64,000 nucleotides of DNA from contig JANSYI010000016.1 of the NCBI GenBank assembly GCA_024742475.1, positions 142,760 through 206,759 of the forward strand, given 5' to 3'. Source of the DNA: a bacterium (GTDB taxonomy: Bacteria > Myxococcota_A > Polyangia > Nannocystales > Nannocystaceae). Made by a program: the position numbers and the translations under genes. Each line of letters starts with the position of its first letter. The stretch's first letter is position 1. This document shows positions 47,204 to 56,222 of this stretch, piece after piece. Below the pieces are notes generated by a model. The model saw only the letters and a list, made by a program, of their open reading frames with translations. It made no database searches and was not told the origin of the DNA.

Positions 47204-47515
47204 CGCGCCGCAGTGTAGCCCGTTCTCCTCAGCCACCAAGACCCCAACGAACCAACGAACGACGCCGCCGCGAGCAGCAAGCCAGCGATAGCGTGTCTTC
47301 GTCAGAGGGCCCCCGCCCCACCACCGCCGAAGCGAACGCGGAGGAGCGAGCCAAAGGCGAGCGAAGGGCGGCTACCGGCCTCCACCACCGAAGACCGGAG
47401 GCGAAGGAGCGGACCCTTCGGGTCCGCGAGCGAGGGCGCCCCGCGCCCGAACTTGGAGGGAGGCGCGGAGGGGGCTCCGCCCCCGCAGCGTCGGGAACCG
47501 AGAGGTTCCCCCAAA
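47204..47515. other. Hairpin-rich intergenic region
   Basis: About 310 bp with no convincing gene. It holds several perfect inverted repeats: gcggaccc/gggtccgc around TTC (47409-47427), gggggc/gccccc around TCC (47470-47484), and gggaacc/ggttccc around GAGA (47493-47510). Open frames on both strands are Arg/Pro/Gly-rich and look spurious. A related hairpin lies at 63939-63951. Confidence 0.6.
47493..47510 (-). terminator. Probable terminator of ahcY
   Basis: 7-bp perfect stem with a tetraloop, 6 bp after the ahcY stop. Short C/T-rich rather than pure T tail. Confidence 0.45.
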
Positions 47516-48838
<1,323 letters not shown>

Positions 48839-48865
48839 GATTTGTTCCTCGGCCCGTCGGTGGGC

Positions 48866-49333
48866 CTAGCCATTGGCCTCGGAGGCGTCGCGATAGTGCG
48901 GCACCCACCCGGAGCTGTCCTTGAACAACCTCACGCAGCGGATGTGCTTGCGCGAGGTCAGTGAGAAGCGATGATGAAGGTTGGCCGGCACGACGAGCAG
49001 GTCGCCAGGCTCGACCGTGACGCGCATCCAGCGGTCGTCCTCGGAGCGGAGGTCGAAGATGCCCTCTCCCTCGAGCACGTAGCGGACCTCGTCGTCGGTG
49101 TGCAGGTGCTCATCGACGAACTTGGCGCACAACGCCTCGAGGTCGGGGGTTTCGGGGCTCAGCTCGACGATGTCCTGCTCCACGTAGCCGCGCTCGGTCT
49201 TGAGCTCGTCGAGCGCGGGCTGGAAGGCGTCGGGCGAGAGCTCGAGGCGCTCGGCCAGCACGCCAACCGCGGTGAGGTCGGCGCCGGTGATCGGTTCGTC
49301 GTCGGACTGGGGCTCGAGCCACTGAAGCTTCAT
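48866..49333 (-). CDS. mtnD: Acireductone dioxygenase
   Basis: 155 residues from ATG 49333, overlapping the mtnB stop by 4 nt. Cupin with the metal-binding set F-V-D-E-H-L-H-T-D-D-E-V-R (two His and Glu) and a later His in P-A-N-L-H-H-R-F. In methionine salvage it oxidises the acireductone to the ketoacid precursor of methionine. Confidence 0.92.
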   Translation of the reverse strand: MKLQWLEPQSDDEPITGADLTAVGVLAERLELSPDAFQPALDELKTERGYVEQDIVELSPETPDLEALCAKFVDEHLHTDDEVRYVLEGEGIFDLRSEDDRWMRVTVEPGDLLVVPANLHHRFSLTSRKHIRCVRLFKDSSGWVPHYRDASEANG

Positions 49334-49986
49334 CGCGCGTCTCCTGCCAAACCCAGCCGATGCAGCTCGACCGTGGCGCGGAAAAGATAGTCCAGGCACT
49401 CGGCCTGCGTCTTGGCCTTCACCCAGGTCTCGCCCCAGACGTAGACCCCGTGTCCGGCCACCAGCACCGCGTCGACGTCTGGGTGCGCCTCGATGGCGTC
49501 CGCCATGGACTCTGTGAGTTGTGCCTCACGGGGAGTGTTGGCGATGATCGGCACGCGCACGGTGTCGAAGCAGCCCTTGCCTCGCAGACCCTTCTGCATC
49601 TCGAGGCCTTGGCACTCGAAGGTGGCCGGCTCGCCACCCGGTGAGAACAGCCGCGCCGCCAAGACCGCCCAGACCGAATGGCTGTGCAGGACCGCGCCTG
49701 CGTCACGCATGCGAAAGGCGTTGTAGAAGAGCGGCTGGCACTCCGAGACCCTCAGGTTCGGGTTGGCCGGCGGCTTGACCACCGTGCACGTCGAGAGATC
49801 GCTCCCATCGAGCACGAACACGTCCTGCGGAGCGATCCGCTCCTTCTGCACGCCCGAGGGGGCCATGAACACGCCGGCCTCGCCCCGGACCGAGATGCCG
49901 CCGCCGGTCCCCGACACCCACCCGAGCCCGTAGAACTGACGGCAGAGTTCGCAGATCAACGCGGGCAGCTCGGCGTCGGGGGTCAT
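49330..49986 (-). CDS. mtnB: Methylthioribulose-1-phosphate dehydratase
   Basis: 218 residues. Class II aldolase/adducin fold with the zinc ligands in L-H-S-H-S-V and V-L-V-A-G-H-G-V-Y-V-W-G, and the N-terminal G-W-V-S-G-T-G-G-G-I-S of MtnB. Acts two steps before MtnD in methylthioadenosine salvage. TAGAGT (49996-50001) ends 9 nt upstream of the ATG. Other salvage genes (mtnA, mtnC) are not in the window. Confidence 0.92.
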   Translation of the reverse strand: MTPDAELPALICELCRQFYGLGWVSGTGGGISVRGEAGVFMAPSGVQKERIAPQDVFVLDGSDLSTCTVVKPPANPNLRVSECQPLFYNAFRMRDAGAVLHSHSVWAVLAARLFSPGGEPATFECQGLEMQKGLRGKGCFDTVRVPIIANTPREAQLTESMADAIEAHPDVDAVLVAGHGVYVWGETWVKAKTQAECLDYLFRATVELHRLGLAGDAR

Positions 49987-50030
49987 CGCGGCGGGACTCT
50001 AGCAGGACATCGGAAAACTCCCACGCGCTC

Positions 50031-50201
50031 TCAGCTCCGCGGCGCGCCCGGCGTGAAGTGAGGACACCGCCGAACCGGGATGGGCGGGTACTTGGGCCAG
50101 CCCGGGACCGAGTCGCTCTTCGAGCAGCGCCAAAACGTCGACCCCTTGGCGCTCTGAATCCTGCGTGCGTGCTCGCACTGTTCGCAGAGGCCCGGGCTCA
50201 T
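50031..50201 (-). CDS. Small four-cysteine protein, putative zinc ribbon
   Basis: 56 residues from ATG 50201, overlapping the stop of the preceding gene by 4 nt. Starts M-S-P-G-L-C-E-Q-C-E-H-A, then F-W-R-C-S-K-S-D and a late R-R-C-P-H-F. The spacing C-x2-C...C...C suggests a small zinc site. I have seen similar short uncharacterised proteins across bacteria but know no function. Last gene of the coaD transcript. Confidence 0.7.
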   Translation of the reverse strand: MSPGLCEQCEHARRIQSAKGSTFWRCSKSDSVPGWPKYPPIPVRRCPHFTPGAPRS

Positions 50202-50824
50202 CGCTGCCGATCCCCCCGGCCGAGGTCTTCGAACGCTGGCGGGAGGATGAGCTTCTCTTCGCGGGCGATCATGCCCAGCGCCATCGCGACCCTCGCCCCG
50301 AGCATCGCCCGGCCGCTGACGACGCCGCGGCGAAGCTGCCAGCCACCGAAGAGCAAGCCAGCGCCCCACAGCACGCCTGCCAGCGCCGCCGAGACGTAGA
50401 GGTAGGCCACCGAACCGGCCGCCGCAAACCCGATGAATACGCCCAAGGCGACCTTCGACGCGTCGAGCACGGGTGCCGTCTGCTCGGCCACCTGCTTGTC
50501 CACGCGCAGCTCGAAGCTGTCGTCGTCGACCTTGACCTTGTAGTCGTCCTTGCGCACGCCGAGGTACTGCAACGCCGGACGCAGCACCCTGAACAGCTCC
50601 TCTTGCCCGAGCACGGTGCGCCCTCGAGCGACCAGTGCCCCGTCGTAGGGGTCTTGCAGCACGACGCCCGCCTTGAAGCCCTCGGCAAAAGAGTCGGCTT
50701 CGACCGCGGAGGCGTTCAGGCCCGCTTCCTTGGCGGCCGCGACGCGAATGCGGTGCTCGTCCCCACTCCACGCCAGAGCATGCTCGGCCTTGGGCGCGAG
50801 CGCGGTCGGTTCACGCTTGGGCAT
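50198..50824 (-). CDS. Hypothetical protein with two hydrophobic segments
   Basis: 208 residues from ATG 50824, overlapping the end of coaD by 14 bp. N-terminal soluble domain of about 120 residues (charged, alpha/beta, D-D-Y-K-V-K-V-D-D-D-S-F-E-L-R-V), then two hydrophobic helices (about 128-165) and a C-terminal amphipathic stretch. No family recognised. Placed between coaD and the small zinc-ribbon-like gene with overlapping ends, so translationally coupled. Confidence 0.7.
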   Translation of the reverse strand: MPKREPTALAPKAEHALAWSGDEHRIRVAAAKEAGLNASAVEADSFAEGFKAGVVLQDPYDGALVARGRTVLGQEELFRVLRPALQYLGVRKDDYKVKVDDDSFELRVDKQVAEQTAPVLDASKVALGVFIGFAAAGSVAYLYVSAALAGVLWGAGLLFGGWQLRRGVVSGRAMLGARVAMALGMIAREEKLILPPAFEDLGRGDRQR

Positions 50825-51323
50825 CGGCCAACTTGGCTTTGATCGCGGCCGCAATCGGCTCGGTCACGTAGCGCCGGTAGTCGCCACCGTGTGAGGCGAC
50901 CTCGCGCACCAGCGAGCTCGAGACGACCATTCGGTTGGGGCGCGGCAACATGAAGACCGTCTCGATGCTCGGCTCGAGGTCGCGGTTGGCCAGCGCCATC
51001 TGGAACTCGGACTCGAAGTCGCCGTGCGCTCGCAGGCCCCGGACGATGAACTGAGCGCCGACGTCCTTGCAGAAGTCGATGACCAGGTGTGAGAAGACCG
51101 CGACATCGACCGTGGGCAGGTGCTCGGTGCTTTGCGCGATGAGGTCACAACGCTCCTGAGGGTCGAACCATCCCCGCTTCGTGGGGTGCTTGCCAATCCC
51201 CACGATGACGCGATCGAACAGCTTGGATGCCCTCTGCAGGATGTCCATGTGGCCCAGGGTCATCGGGTCGAAGGAGCCAGGGTAGACCGCAACGCGGCGT
51301 CCGGTGGGCGGTCGATCGCTCAC
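50811..51323 (-). CDS. coaD: Phosphopantetheine adenylyltransferase
   Basis: 170 residues from GTG 51321-51323. Nucleotidyltransferase motif V-Y-P-G-S-F-D-P-M-T-L-G-H, plus S-S-S-L-V-R-E near the C-terminus (ISSTxVRE in the family). Makes dephospho-CoA from phosphopantetheine and ATP. The start is supported by TATACT ending 6 nt upstream. Confidence 0.96.
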   Translation of the reverse strand: MSDRPPTGRRVAVYPGSFDPMTLGHMDILQRASKLFDRVIVGIGKHPTKRGWFDPQERCDLIAQSTEHLPTVDVAVFSHLVIDFCKDVGAQFIVRGLRAHGDFESEFQMALANRDLEPSIETVFMLPRPNRMVVSSSLVREVASHGGDYRRYVTEPIAAAIKAKLADAQA

Positions 51324-51329
51324 CGCGGG

Positions 51330-51337
51330 AGTATACT
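51330..51337. promoter_or_regulatory. Shared bidirectional -10 between coaD and a TPR lipoprotein gene
   Basis: The palindrome-like agtatact reads TATACT on both strands (minus 51330-51335, plus 51332-51337). Each copy ends exactly 6 nt before a start codon (GTG at 51323, ATG at 51344). Only 20 bp separate the two genes. Confidence 0.6.
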
Positions 51338-51343
51338 GTGCCC

Positions 51344-52168
51344 ATGGCCGCTCGGCTGGAATTGGCCCTCGTCGTCTCCGTGCTGGCTGCATGCCGCAGC
51401 GACCCCCCCGAACCGAAGAAGGTGGCGGAGATCGAGCCCGTGGTGAAGCCGAAGGTGCGACCCAAGCGGCAAGGGCCCTTCGCAAACCCCAACGTGGACC
51501 CGCCGGGGCCCCGCGCCGAGACCCAGCTGCCCGCCAAGGAGCTCGAGACGACGATCGCGCGGGGCGTCGCGTTGGCAGCCGAGGGCCGCGAGACCGTCGC
51601 GATTCAGACCCTGCGCAAGTGCGCCAACCGGATCCCGCAGAGCGTGCGGTGCGAGGCAGAAATCGGCCTGACGATGTTTGCGGCCAACCAGCACCTGGCT
51701 CACGCGCGGTACTACCTGGCCGAGGCCGCCACCGCAGCTCCCGCCGAGCTCGAGGACGGCCTGTACCGCCGCATGGGCGACACGGCGATGTCAAAGTCGC
51801 AGCACGAGACCGCGGCGGCCGCCTACGGGGTGCTCATGGCGCGAGAGACTGCGACGGCCGACGACCTCGAACAGCTCGCGGCCGCCCTGCAAGCCACCCG
51901 CGGTCGCCGCGACGAAGCGGCCGACGCCTACGCCCGCGCCTACGCCCTCGACCCGACGCGGCACGAGCTGCTGCGCAAGCGAGCGACGCTGCTCGGCCAA
52001 GGCGGCGAGCATGCCCGCGCCGCGGACCTCTTCGAGGCATACCTCGAGCAGGCCACCCCTGAAGAGAAGGTCCGCACCGCGCTCGAGCAGCGCATCGCGA
52101 TGCTCCGCGAGCAAGCCAAGAGCGACCCCAAACCGGAGTCGAAGCCGGAACCAACCCCGAAGGGCTAA
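51344..52168 (+). CDS. TPR lipoprotein
   Basis: 274 residues from ATG 51344. Lipobox V-L-A-A-C. Pro/Lys linker, then about five TPR-like helical pairs (about 70-250), e.g. A-Y-A-R-A-Y-A-L-D-P-T-R and R-A-A-D-L-F-E-A-Y-L-E-Q. C-terminus is Lys/Pro/Glu-rich. Likely a periplasmic scaffold; partner unknown. Confidence 0.8.
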   Translation: MAARLELALVVSVLAACRSDPPEPKKVAEIEPVVKPKVRPKRQGPFANPNVDPPGPRAETQLPAKELETTIARGVALAAEGRETVAIQTLRKCANRIPQSVRCEAEIGLTMFAANQHLAHARYYLAEAATAAPAELEDGLYRRMGDTAMSKSQHETAAAAYGVLMARETATADDLEQLAAALQATRGRRDEAADAYARAYALDPTRHELLRKRATLLGQGGEHARAADLFEAYLEQATPEEKVRTALEQRIAMLREQAKSDPKPESKPEPTPKG

Positions 52169-53211
52169 CGAAGCAAGCGAGCGCGCTGGGTCCGAGTCGC
52201 CAGCGACGCTTCGTGCAGGGAGAACTGCCCGCGCGCACGCGCCAGGTTGTGCTCGCCGGCCGAGGCGAAGCGCTGCGGGTTCCAGCCGAAGTACGACTCG
52301 GCGAGAGCGTCGGCGAGGAAGCGGGCCGCGAGCTCGAGCGTGATGATTTCGACGCCGAACACCAGCGCTTCGCGTTCGCCCGACCGCAGCGTCGGCCCGT
52401 CCGACGCGTACCCGCGCACGGACGCCTCGAAGACGTCGAGGTCGAAGATCGCCTGCGTCTCGTCCTCTCCCTTGGGATTGCACCACGAGCGCCACGCGTC
52501 GCCGAGCTCGAGATGCAGCGGCATCGGCCCCACCGTGTCGAGGTCGATCAAGCCGACCGCGGTCTCAGCCAGTGGGCCCTGCGGCCCGGCAAACATCACG
52601 TTGTTGAGCTTGGGGTCACCGTGCGCGACGCGGGTGGGCAGCCCGGCCAAGTCGGGGAGCGCCGCGGCCTTGGCGAGGAGTCGCTCGGCCAGCGGCGCGA
52701 CCTGGTCGTAGAGGCGATGCTCGGCGTGCCCCTCGAGGGCCGCGCGCAGCCGCTGCAGGTGGGCGGGCGTGTCGTGAACGCCGGCCCGAAGCCCGACGAA
52801 CGCGTGCTCGAGGTCTTCGAGGCCGCGATGGAAACGACCGAGCGCGGCCGCAGCGGCCCGTGCCTGCGCGCTCGTGCGGACCGCGTCGAAGGTCACCCCG
52901 CGAAGGCGCGTCATGACCCTCCAGGCGCGACCATCCCGTTCGACCCACAATGCCCCGCCCGCGCTGGGGCGCAGCAAAGGCGTGGGCACCCCCTTGGCCG
53001 ACAGGTGCTCGGTGACCGCGGCGATGTTGTGATGAATCTGCGGCGAGAACACCGTGTGCACGCGCTGCAGGATCCACTGCGATCCGTCGGCAGACACGGC
53101 GAACGTGTCGTTGATCAGCCCGCTGCCGAGGGGTTCGACGGTCGCAACCACGTCGAAGCCGAACGCGTCCAGCACTGCCCTGCCCTGCTCCGCCGTCACC
53201 TCGTCTCGCAT
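52165..53211 (-). CDS. APH-fold phosphotransferase, N-acetylhexosamine-kinase-like
   Basis: 348 residues. Aminoglycoside-phosphotransferase fold: catalytic H-G-D-P-K-L-N-N and metal-binding L-I-D-L-D-T-V-G-P. The N-terminal G-S-G-L-I-N-D-T-F-A-V and W-I-L-Q-R-V-H-T-V-F resemble NahK-type N-acetylhexosamine 1-kinases. Probably phosphorylates a sugar or similar small molecule in the cytoplasm. Overlaps the convergent TPR gene by 4 bp and lies 6 bp after the PMT-like gene, likely in one operon with it. Confidence 0.8.
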   Translation of the reverse strand: MRDEVTAEQGRAVLDAFGFDVVATVEPLGSGLINDTFAVSADGSQWILQRVHTVFSPQIHHNIAAVTEHLSAKGVPTPLLRPSAGGALWVERDGRAWRVMTRLRGVTFDAVRTSAQARAAAAALGRFHRGLEDLEHAFVGLRAGVHDTPAHLQRLRAALEGHAEHRLYDQVAPLAERLLAKAAALPDLAGLPTRVAHGDPKLNNVMFAGPQGPLAETAVGLIDLDTVGPMPLHLELGDAWRSWCNPKGEDETQAIFDLDVFEASVRGYASDGPTLRSGEREALVFGVEIITLELAARFLADALAESYFGWNPQRFASAGEHNLARARGQFSLHEASLATRTQRARLLR

Positions 53212-53217
53212 GCGGGC

Positions 53218-54843
53218 TCAGGATCCCCCATGGCGACGGGTGTACTCAAGCCAGGTTCGCAGACGCATGCGCTCGTCCTCCATCTTCGCGCGCACCCAGC
53301 CGGGCAGGTTCTCTTGCGCGTCGAGTCTGTCGAGGTCGGCCTTGGCCGCCTCGAAGTGCCCCCGCTCCCGCAGCGCCGTGAGCCGCTGCAGCCGGATGAC
53401 GGGGTGGTCGGGGTTCACCTCGAGGGCGCGGTCCAGCGTCGAGATGGCCCTGTCGGGCTGCCCCACATAGAACCACGCGATCGCCAGATTGTAGTAGTGC
53501 ACCGCCGAGGGGTCGGTCTTGCGCGCGCGTGGCCACACCGAAGCGCCCAGGAGCGCCGCGAAGACGACGAGCGGGACCCAGCGTCGCTGCGCCGCGGCAC
53601 GGCGGAGCGCCCGGACGCCATCGGGCAGGAGCACGGCCATCGGCAGCACCCACGGCAGTCGATGCTGCGCCGAGGTGAAGTACAAGACGTTGGCCGCAAA
53701 CGTCGAGAGCGCCAGCCCGAGCAACACCGCCGAGACCGCGCCCTCGTTGCGCGCCCGCCCGATGCCGAAGACGGCCAGTGCAAAGCCCACCCCGAACGGG
53801 AGGCCAAACCGAGGCGAGCACCACAGCAGCTCGCGCTCGCCGAAGTGGTCGTAGTCCTGCGTGAGCTCGTCGTTGCCCAGCATCAGCCAGACCTTGCGGA
53901 CCTCGAGGACCATCCAGCGCATCGGGTCATCGGCGATCTCGGCGAGCCCACGAGCATACAGGGCTCGGCCGATCGCTGCGATCTCCTCGGCCTCGGGACC
54001 CGGCGGCACGCCGAGCGTCTCCCGAAGCTCCTGCCGTTCCCGCGACACGTCGCCGGAGAGCAGGCCGCCCGCGTCGTTCCACACGCCCCGTGCATGGGCG
54101 TTGTTGCCGATGTAGAAGGACGTGCCGCCCCCGTGGGCGGGGAACACGGTCGCGCGCCCCGTCACCGCGGCGTTGCGCGCCGCCATCGGCAGCACGGCCA
54201 CGAAGACGCCGAGCACGAAGGCGGCGGTGGTCCTGCCCCTCGCACCCGCGCCGCGCAGGGCCGCGACGCCGACCACCGGGACGAGCAGCGCGAAGTTGGG
54301 GCGGGCCAAGATGGCCACGCCGACCGCGACCCCGAGCGCGGCCCAGCGCGCCGGGGTGCTCGCCTCGCGCACCCGCACCGCGGCCGCAAGGACCGCGACG
54401 CTCACCGTCACCGCCAGCGACCCGGTGAGGAACTTGTTCTCGTAGAACGCCAGCATGGGGAAGGAGAGCAGCGCGACGCTGGCCCACGCGGCCTCGGTGC
54501 GCCCACGCCATCGCGCGAGGGCACGCGCAAACCACCAGTGGGTCAGGCCTGCGATCGCCAGCTGAAACAGCAGCGCCAGCGAGACCCAGGCACGAATCGC
54601 CATCGGCAGGGCCATGAGATAGGCGTACAAGCCCTGCAGGTAGAACGGCCGCGTGCCCAGCGGTGGGGACGCCAAGATGTCCCGCGCCGCGAGTTCGTAC
54701 TGACGGCCGTCGGAGAACGTCGCGAGGGCGAAGGGGACCTCGGCCAGATACGTGCAGTGGTAGAGCACGCGGAGCAGCGCGAGGACGACCAAGAGCGCGG
54801 TCAACCACGGACTCAGTCGCTCGCGGGTCTCGGCCAACCGCAC
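53218..54843 (-). CDS. Polytopic PMT/GT39-like membrane protein with C-terminal TPRs
   Basis: 541 residues from GTG 54841-54843. About ten or eleven hydrophobic helices with an early D-G-R-Q-Y-E loop after the first helix, like the Asp-containing first loop of GT-C (ArnT/PMT) glycosyltransferases. A large extracytoplasmic loop (about 260-360) follows G-T-S-F-Y-I-G-N-N. The C-terminal 100 residues form a TPR-like unit (Y-Y-N-L-A-I-A-W-F-Y-V-G-Q-P-D-R-A-I). Probably a polyprenyl-phosphate-sugar-dependent glycosyltransferase; the donor is unknown. Confidence 0.75.
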   Translation of the reverse strand: MRLAETRERLSPWLTALLVVLALLRVLYHCTYLAEVPFALATFSDGRQYELAARDILASPPLGTRPFYLQGLYAYLMALPMAIRAWVSLALLFQLAIAGLTHWWFARALARWRGRTEAAWASVALLSFPMLAFYENKFLTGSLAVTVSVAVLAAAVRVREASTPARWAALGVAVGVAILARPNFALLVPVVGVAALRGAGARGRTTAAFVLGVFVAVLPMAARNAAVTGRATVFPAHGGGTSFYIGNNAHARGVWNDAGGLLSGDVSRERQELRETLGVPPGPEAEEIAAIGRALYARGLAEIADDPMRWMVLEVRKVWLMLGNDELTQDYDHFGERELLWCSPRFGLPFGVGFALAVFGIGRARNEGAVSAVLLGLALSTFAANVLYFTSAQHRLPWVLPMAVLLPDGVRALRRAAAQRRWVPLVVFAALLGASVWPRARKTDPSAVHYYNLAIAWFYVGQPDRAISTLDRALEVNPDHPVIRLQRLTALRERGHFEAAKADLDRLDAQENLPGWVRAKMEDERMRLRTWLEYTRRHGGS

Positions 54844-54854
54844 GACGATAGCAG

Positions 54855-54860
54855 TACACT
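54855..54860 (+). promoter_or_regulatory. -10-like TACACT, leaderless spacing
   Basis: Ends 6 nt before the GTG at 54867, in the 23-bp gap between divergent genes. Confidence 0.4.
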
Positions 54861-54866
54861 GCCGCG

Positions 54867-55547
54867 GTGCCGACCGACGAAGAGGTACACCGGATTCACG
54901 CTCGTTACCTCGAGGAGGTCGTCGAGGAGCTCGGCCTGTGCCCGTTCGCGCGACGCAGCCGGGAGCAGGGCCGCGTCCACCGACCGCTGTTCCGCGTCGA
55001 CGCAGCGTCGCCCACGGCCCGGGACGTGGCCGAGGGTGTGGCAACGTGCGCGCGCACCCACGCCGACGCGGAGATCATCCTCGTCACGTTCATCGACGAG
55101 GAGGGTCGCTACGACGAGCCGACCGCGTTCGACGTCTTCGTGACCGCCGTTCGCGAAGCGTACGAGGCATTGAACGCCCCGCTGTACTTCATGGTGCCGT
55201 TCCATCCGCGACTCGACGAGACCATCGACGCCTCGCGCCCGTTGACCAAGGACACGCTCGTCCCGCTGATCCGCCGCACGCCCGACCCGGTGATCCAGTG
55301 CGTCAACGGGGCGGTCCTCGAGCACGCGCGGGCCCAGGCCCAGCAGGCCGCGTTCCGCAAGCTGCTCGAGGCCCACGGGGACGATCCCGTCCTGCGCTCG
55401 ATGCTCGAGCGGAGCGTGCAGACCGACTCCGAGCTGTCCGCCGACATCGCCCGCGCCAACTTTGCCGCGTGCGGCGACGGGGCCGGGCGCGACGAGCTCG
55501 AGCGGCGGATTCAGGCCCTTATCGAGGCTCGGCGCGGGACCCCGTGA
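54867..55547 (+). CDS. DUF1415 family protein
   Basis: 226 residues from GTG 54867. Begins R-Y-L-E-E-V-V-E-E-L-G-L-C-P-F-A-R-R-S-R-E, the conserved opening of DUF1415 proteins, with L-V-T-F-I-D-E-E and M-V-P-F-H-P further on. No signal peptide. Molecular function unknown. Confidence 0.7.
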   Translation: MPTDEEVHRIHARYLEEVVEELGLCPFARRSREQGRVHRPLFRVDAASPTARDVAEGVATCARTHADAEIILVTFIDEEGRYDEPTAFDVFVTAVREAYEALNAPLYFMVPFHPRLDETIDASRPLTKDTLVPLIRRTPDPVIQCVNGAVLEHARAQAQQAAFRKLLEAHGDDPVLRSMLERSVQTDSELSADIARANFAACGDGAGRDELERRIQALIEARRGTP

Positions 55548-55577
55548 GCCCACGGTGACGGCGCCGCCGCTCGCCGA

Positions 55578-55583
55578 TACACT
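55578..55583 (+). promoter_or_regulatory. -10-like TACACT before the molybdo-flavoenzyme operon
   Basis: GTGACG (55555-55560) lies 17 bp upstream of TACACT, which ends 9 nt before the ATG at 55593. Plausible promoter of the four-gene operon. Confidence 0.45.
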
Positions 55584-55592
55584 CCGCCGGGC

Positions 55593-56222
55593 ATGGCGGA
55601 TCGTAGCGCGCTCACCCGACGCGGATTGTTTCGCGGCATCGGCTCGGCCACCGTGGTCGCGAGCTGTACCCGGACCCACCCCGGCACCGCGACCAACACC
55701 CCGAGCACCGACGCGGCCCTGAGCCCCGGAGAGATCGGCCCCAGCCCCTCCCGGCTGTCCTTCGAGCTCAACGGCAAGGCGGTCCAGGTGGATGTCGAAC
55801 CTCGCACCACCCTGCTCGACGCCCTCCGGGTCGACCTCGACACCACGGGCACCAAGAAGGTGTGCGACCGCGGGGCATGCAGCGCCTGCACCGTGTTGGT
55901 CGACGGCGTGCAGCGCAACAGCTGCATGATGCTGGCCCACGACGTCGAAGGCCGAACGGTCACCACCGTCGAGGGGCTGGCCGACGACGGTCACCTCACG
56001 GTGCTGCAGCGAAAGTTCGTCGAGCACGACGCGCTGCAGTGCGGTTTTTGCACCTCGGGCATGCTGATGAGCTGCTCGGCGCTGCTGCAGCGCACCGCGG
56101 GTCGAGGCTCGGCGCTGTCCAAGGAGGAGGTCCAAGACGCGATCAAGGGCAACCTGTGCCGCTGCGGCACCTACCCCCACGTGATCGCGGCGGTGCTCGA
56201 CGCGAGCAAGGAGCGCGCATAA
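55593..56222 (+). CDS. PaoA-type [2Fe-2S] subunit of an aldehyde/xanthine oxidoreductase
   Basis: 209 residues. Twin-arginine signal (T-R-R-G-L-F-R-G-I) followed by a Cys after V-V-A-S, so a Tat-exported lipoprotein is possible. Two [2Fe-2S] domains: plant-type C-D-R-G-A-C-S-A-C...C (about 88-110) and C-terminal C-G-F-C...C-R-C-G (about 150-190). Matches YagT/PaoA, the periplasmic electron-transfer subunit. Confidence 0.9.
   Translation: MADRSALTRRGLFRGIGSATVVASCTRTHPGTATNTPSTDAALSPGEIGPSPSRLSFELNGKAVQVDVEPRTTLLDALRVDLDTTGTKKVCDRGACSACTVLVDGVQRNSCMMLAHDVEGRTVTTVEGLADDGHLTVLQRKFVEHDALQCGFCTSGMLMSCSALLQRTAGRGSALSKEEVQDAIKGNLCRCGTYPHVIAAVLDASKERA

Noticed and set aside
49987..50030. SAM or SAH riboswitch upstream of mtnB/ahcY
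   Set aside because: The gap upstream of mtnB is only 44 bp and the -10-like box is 9 nt from the start, leaving no room for an aptamer. The mtnD-ahcY gap is 27 bp.
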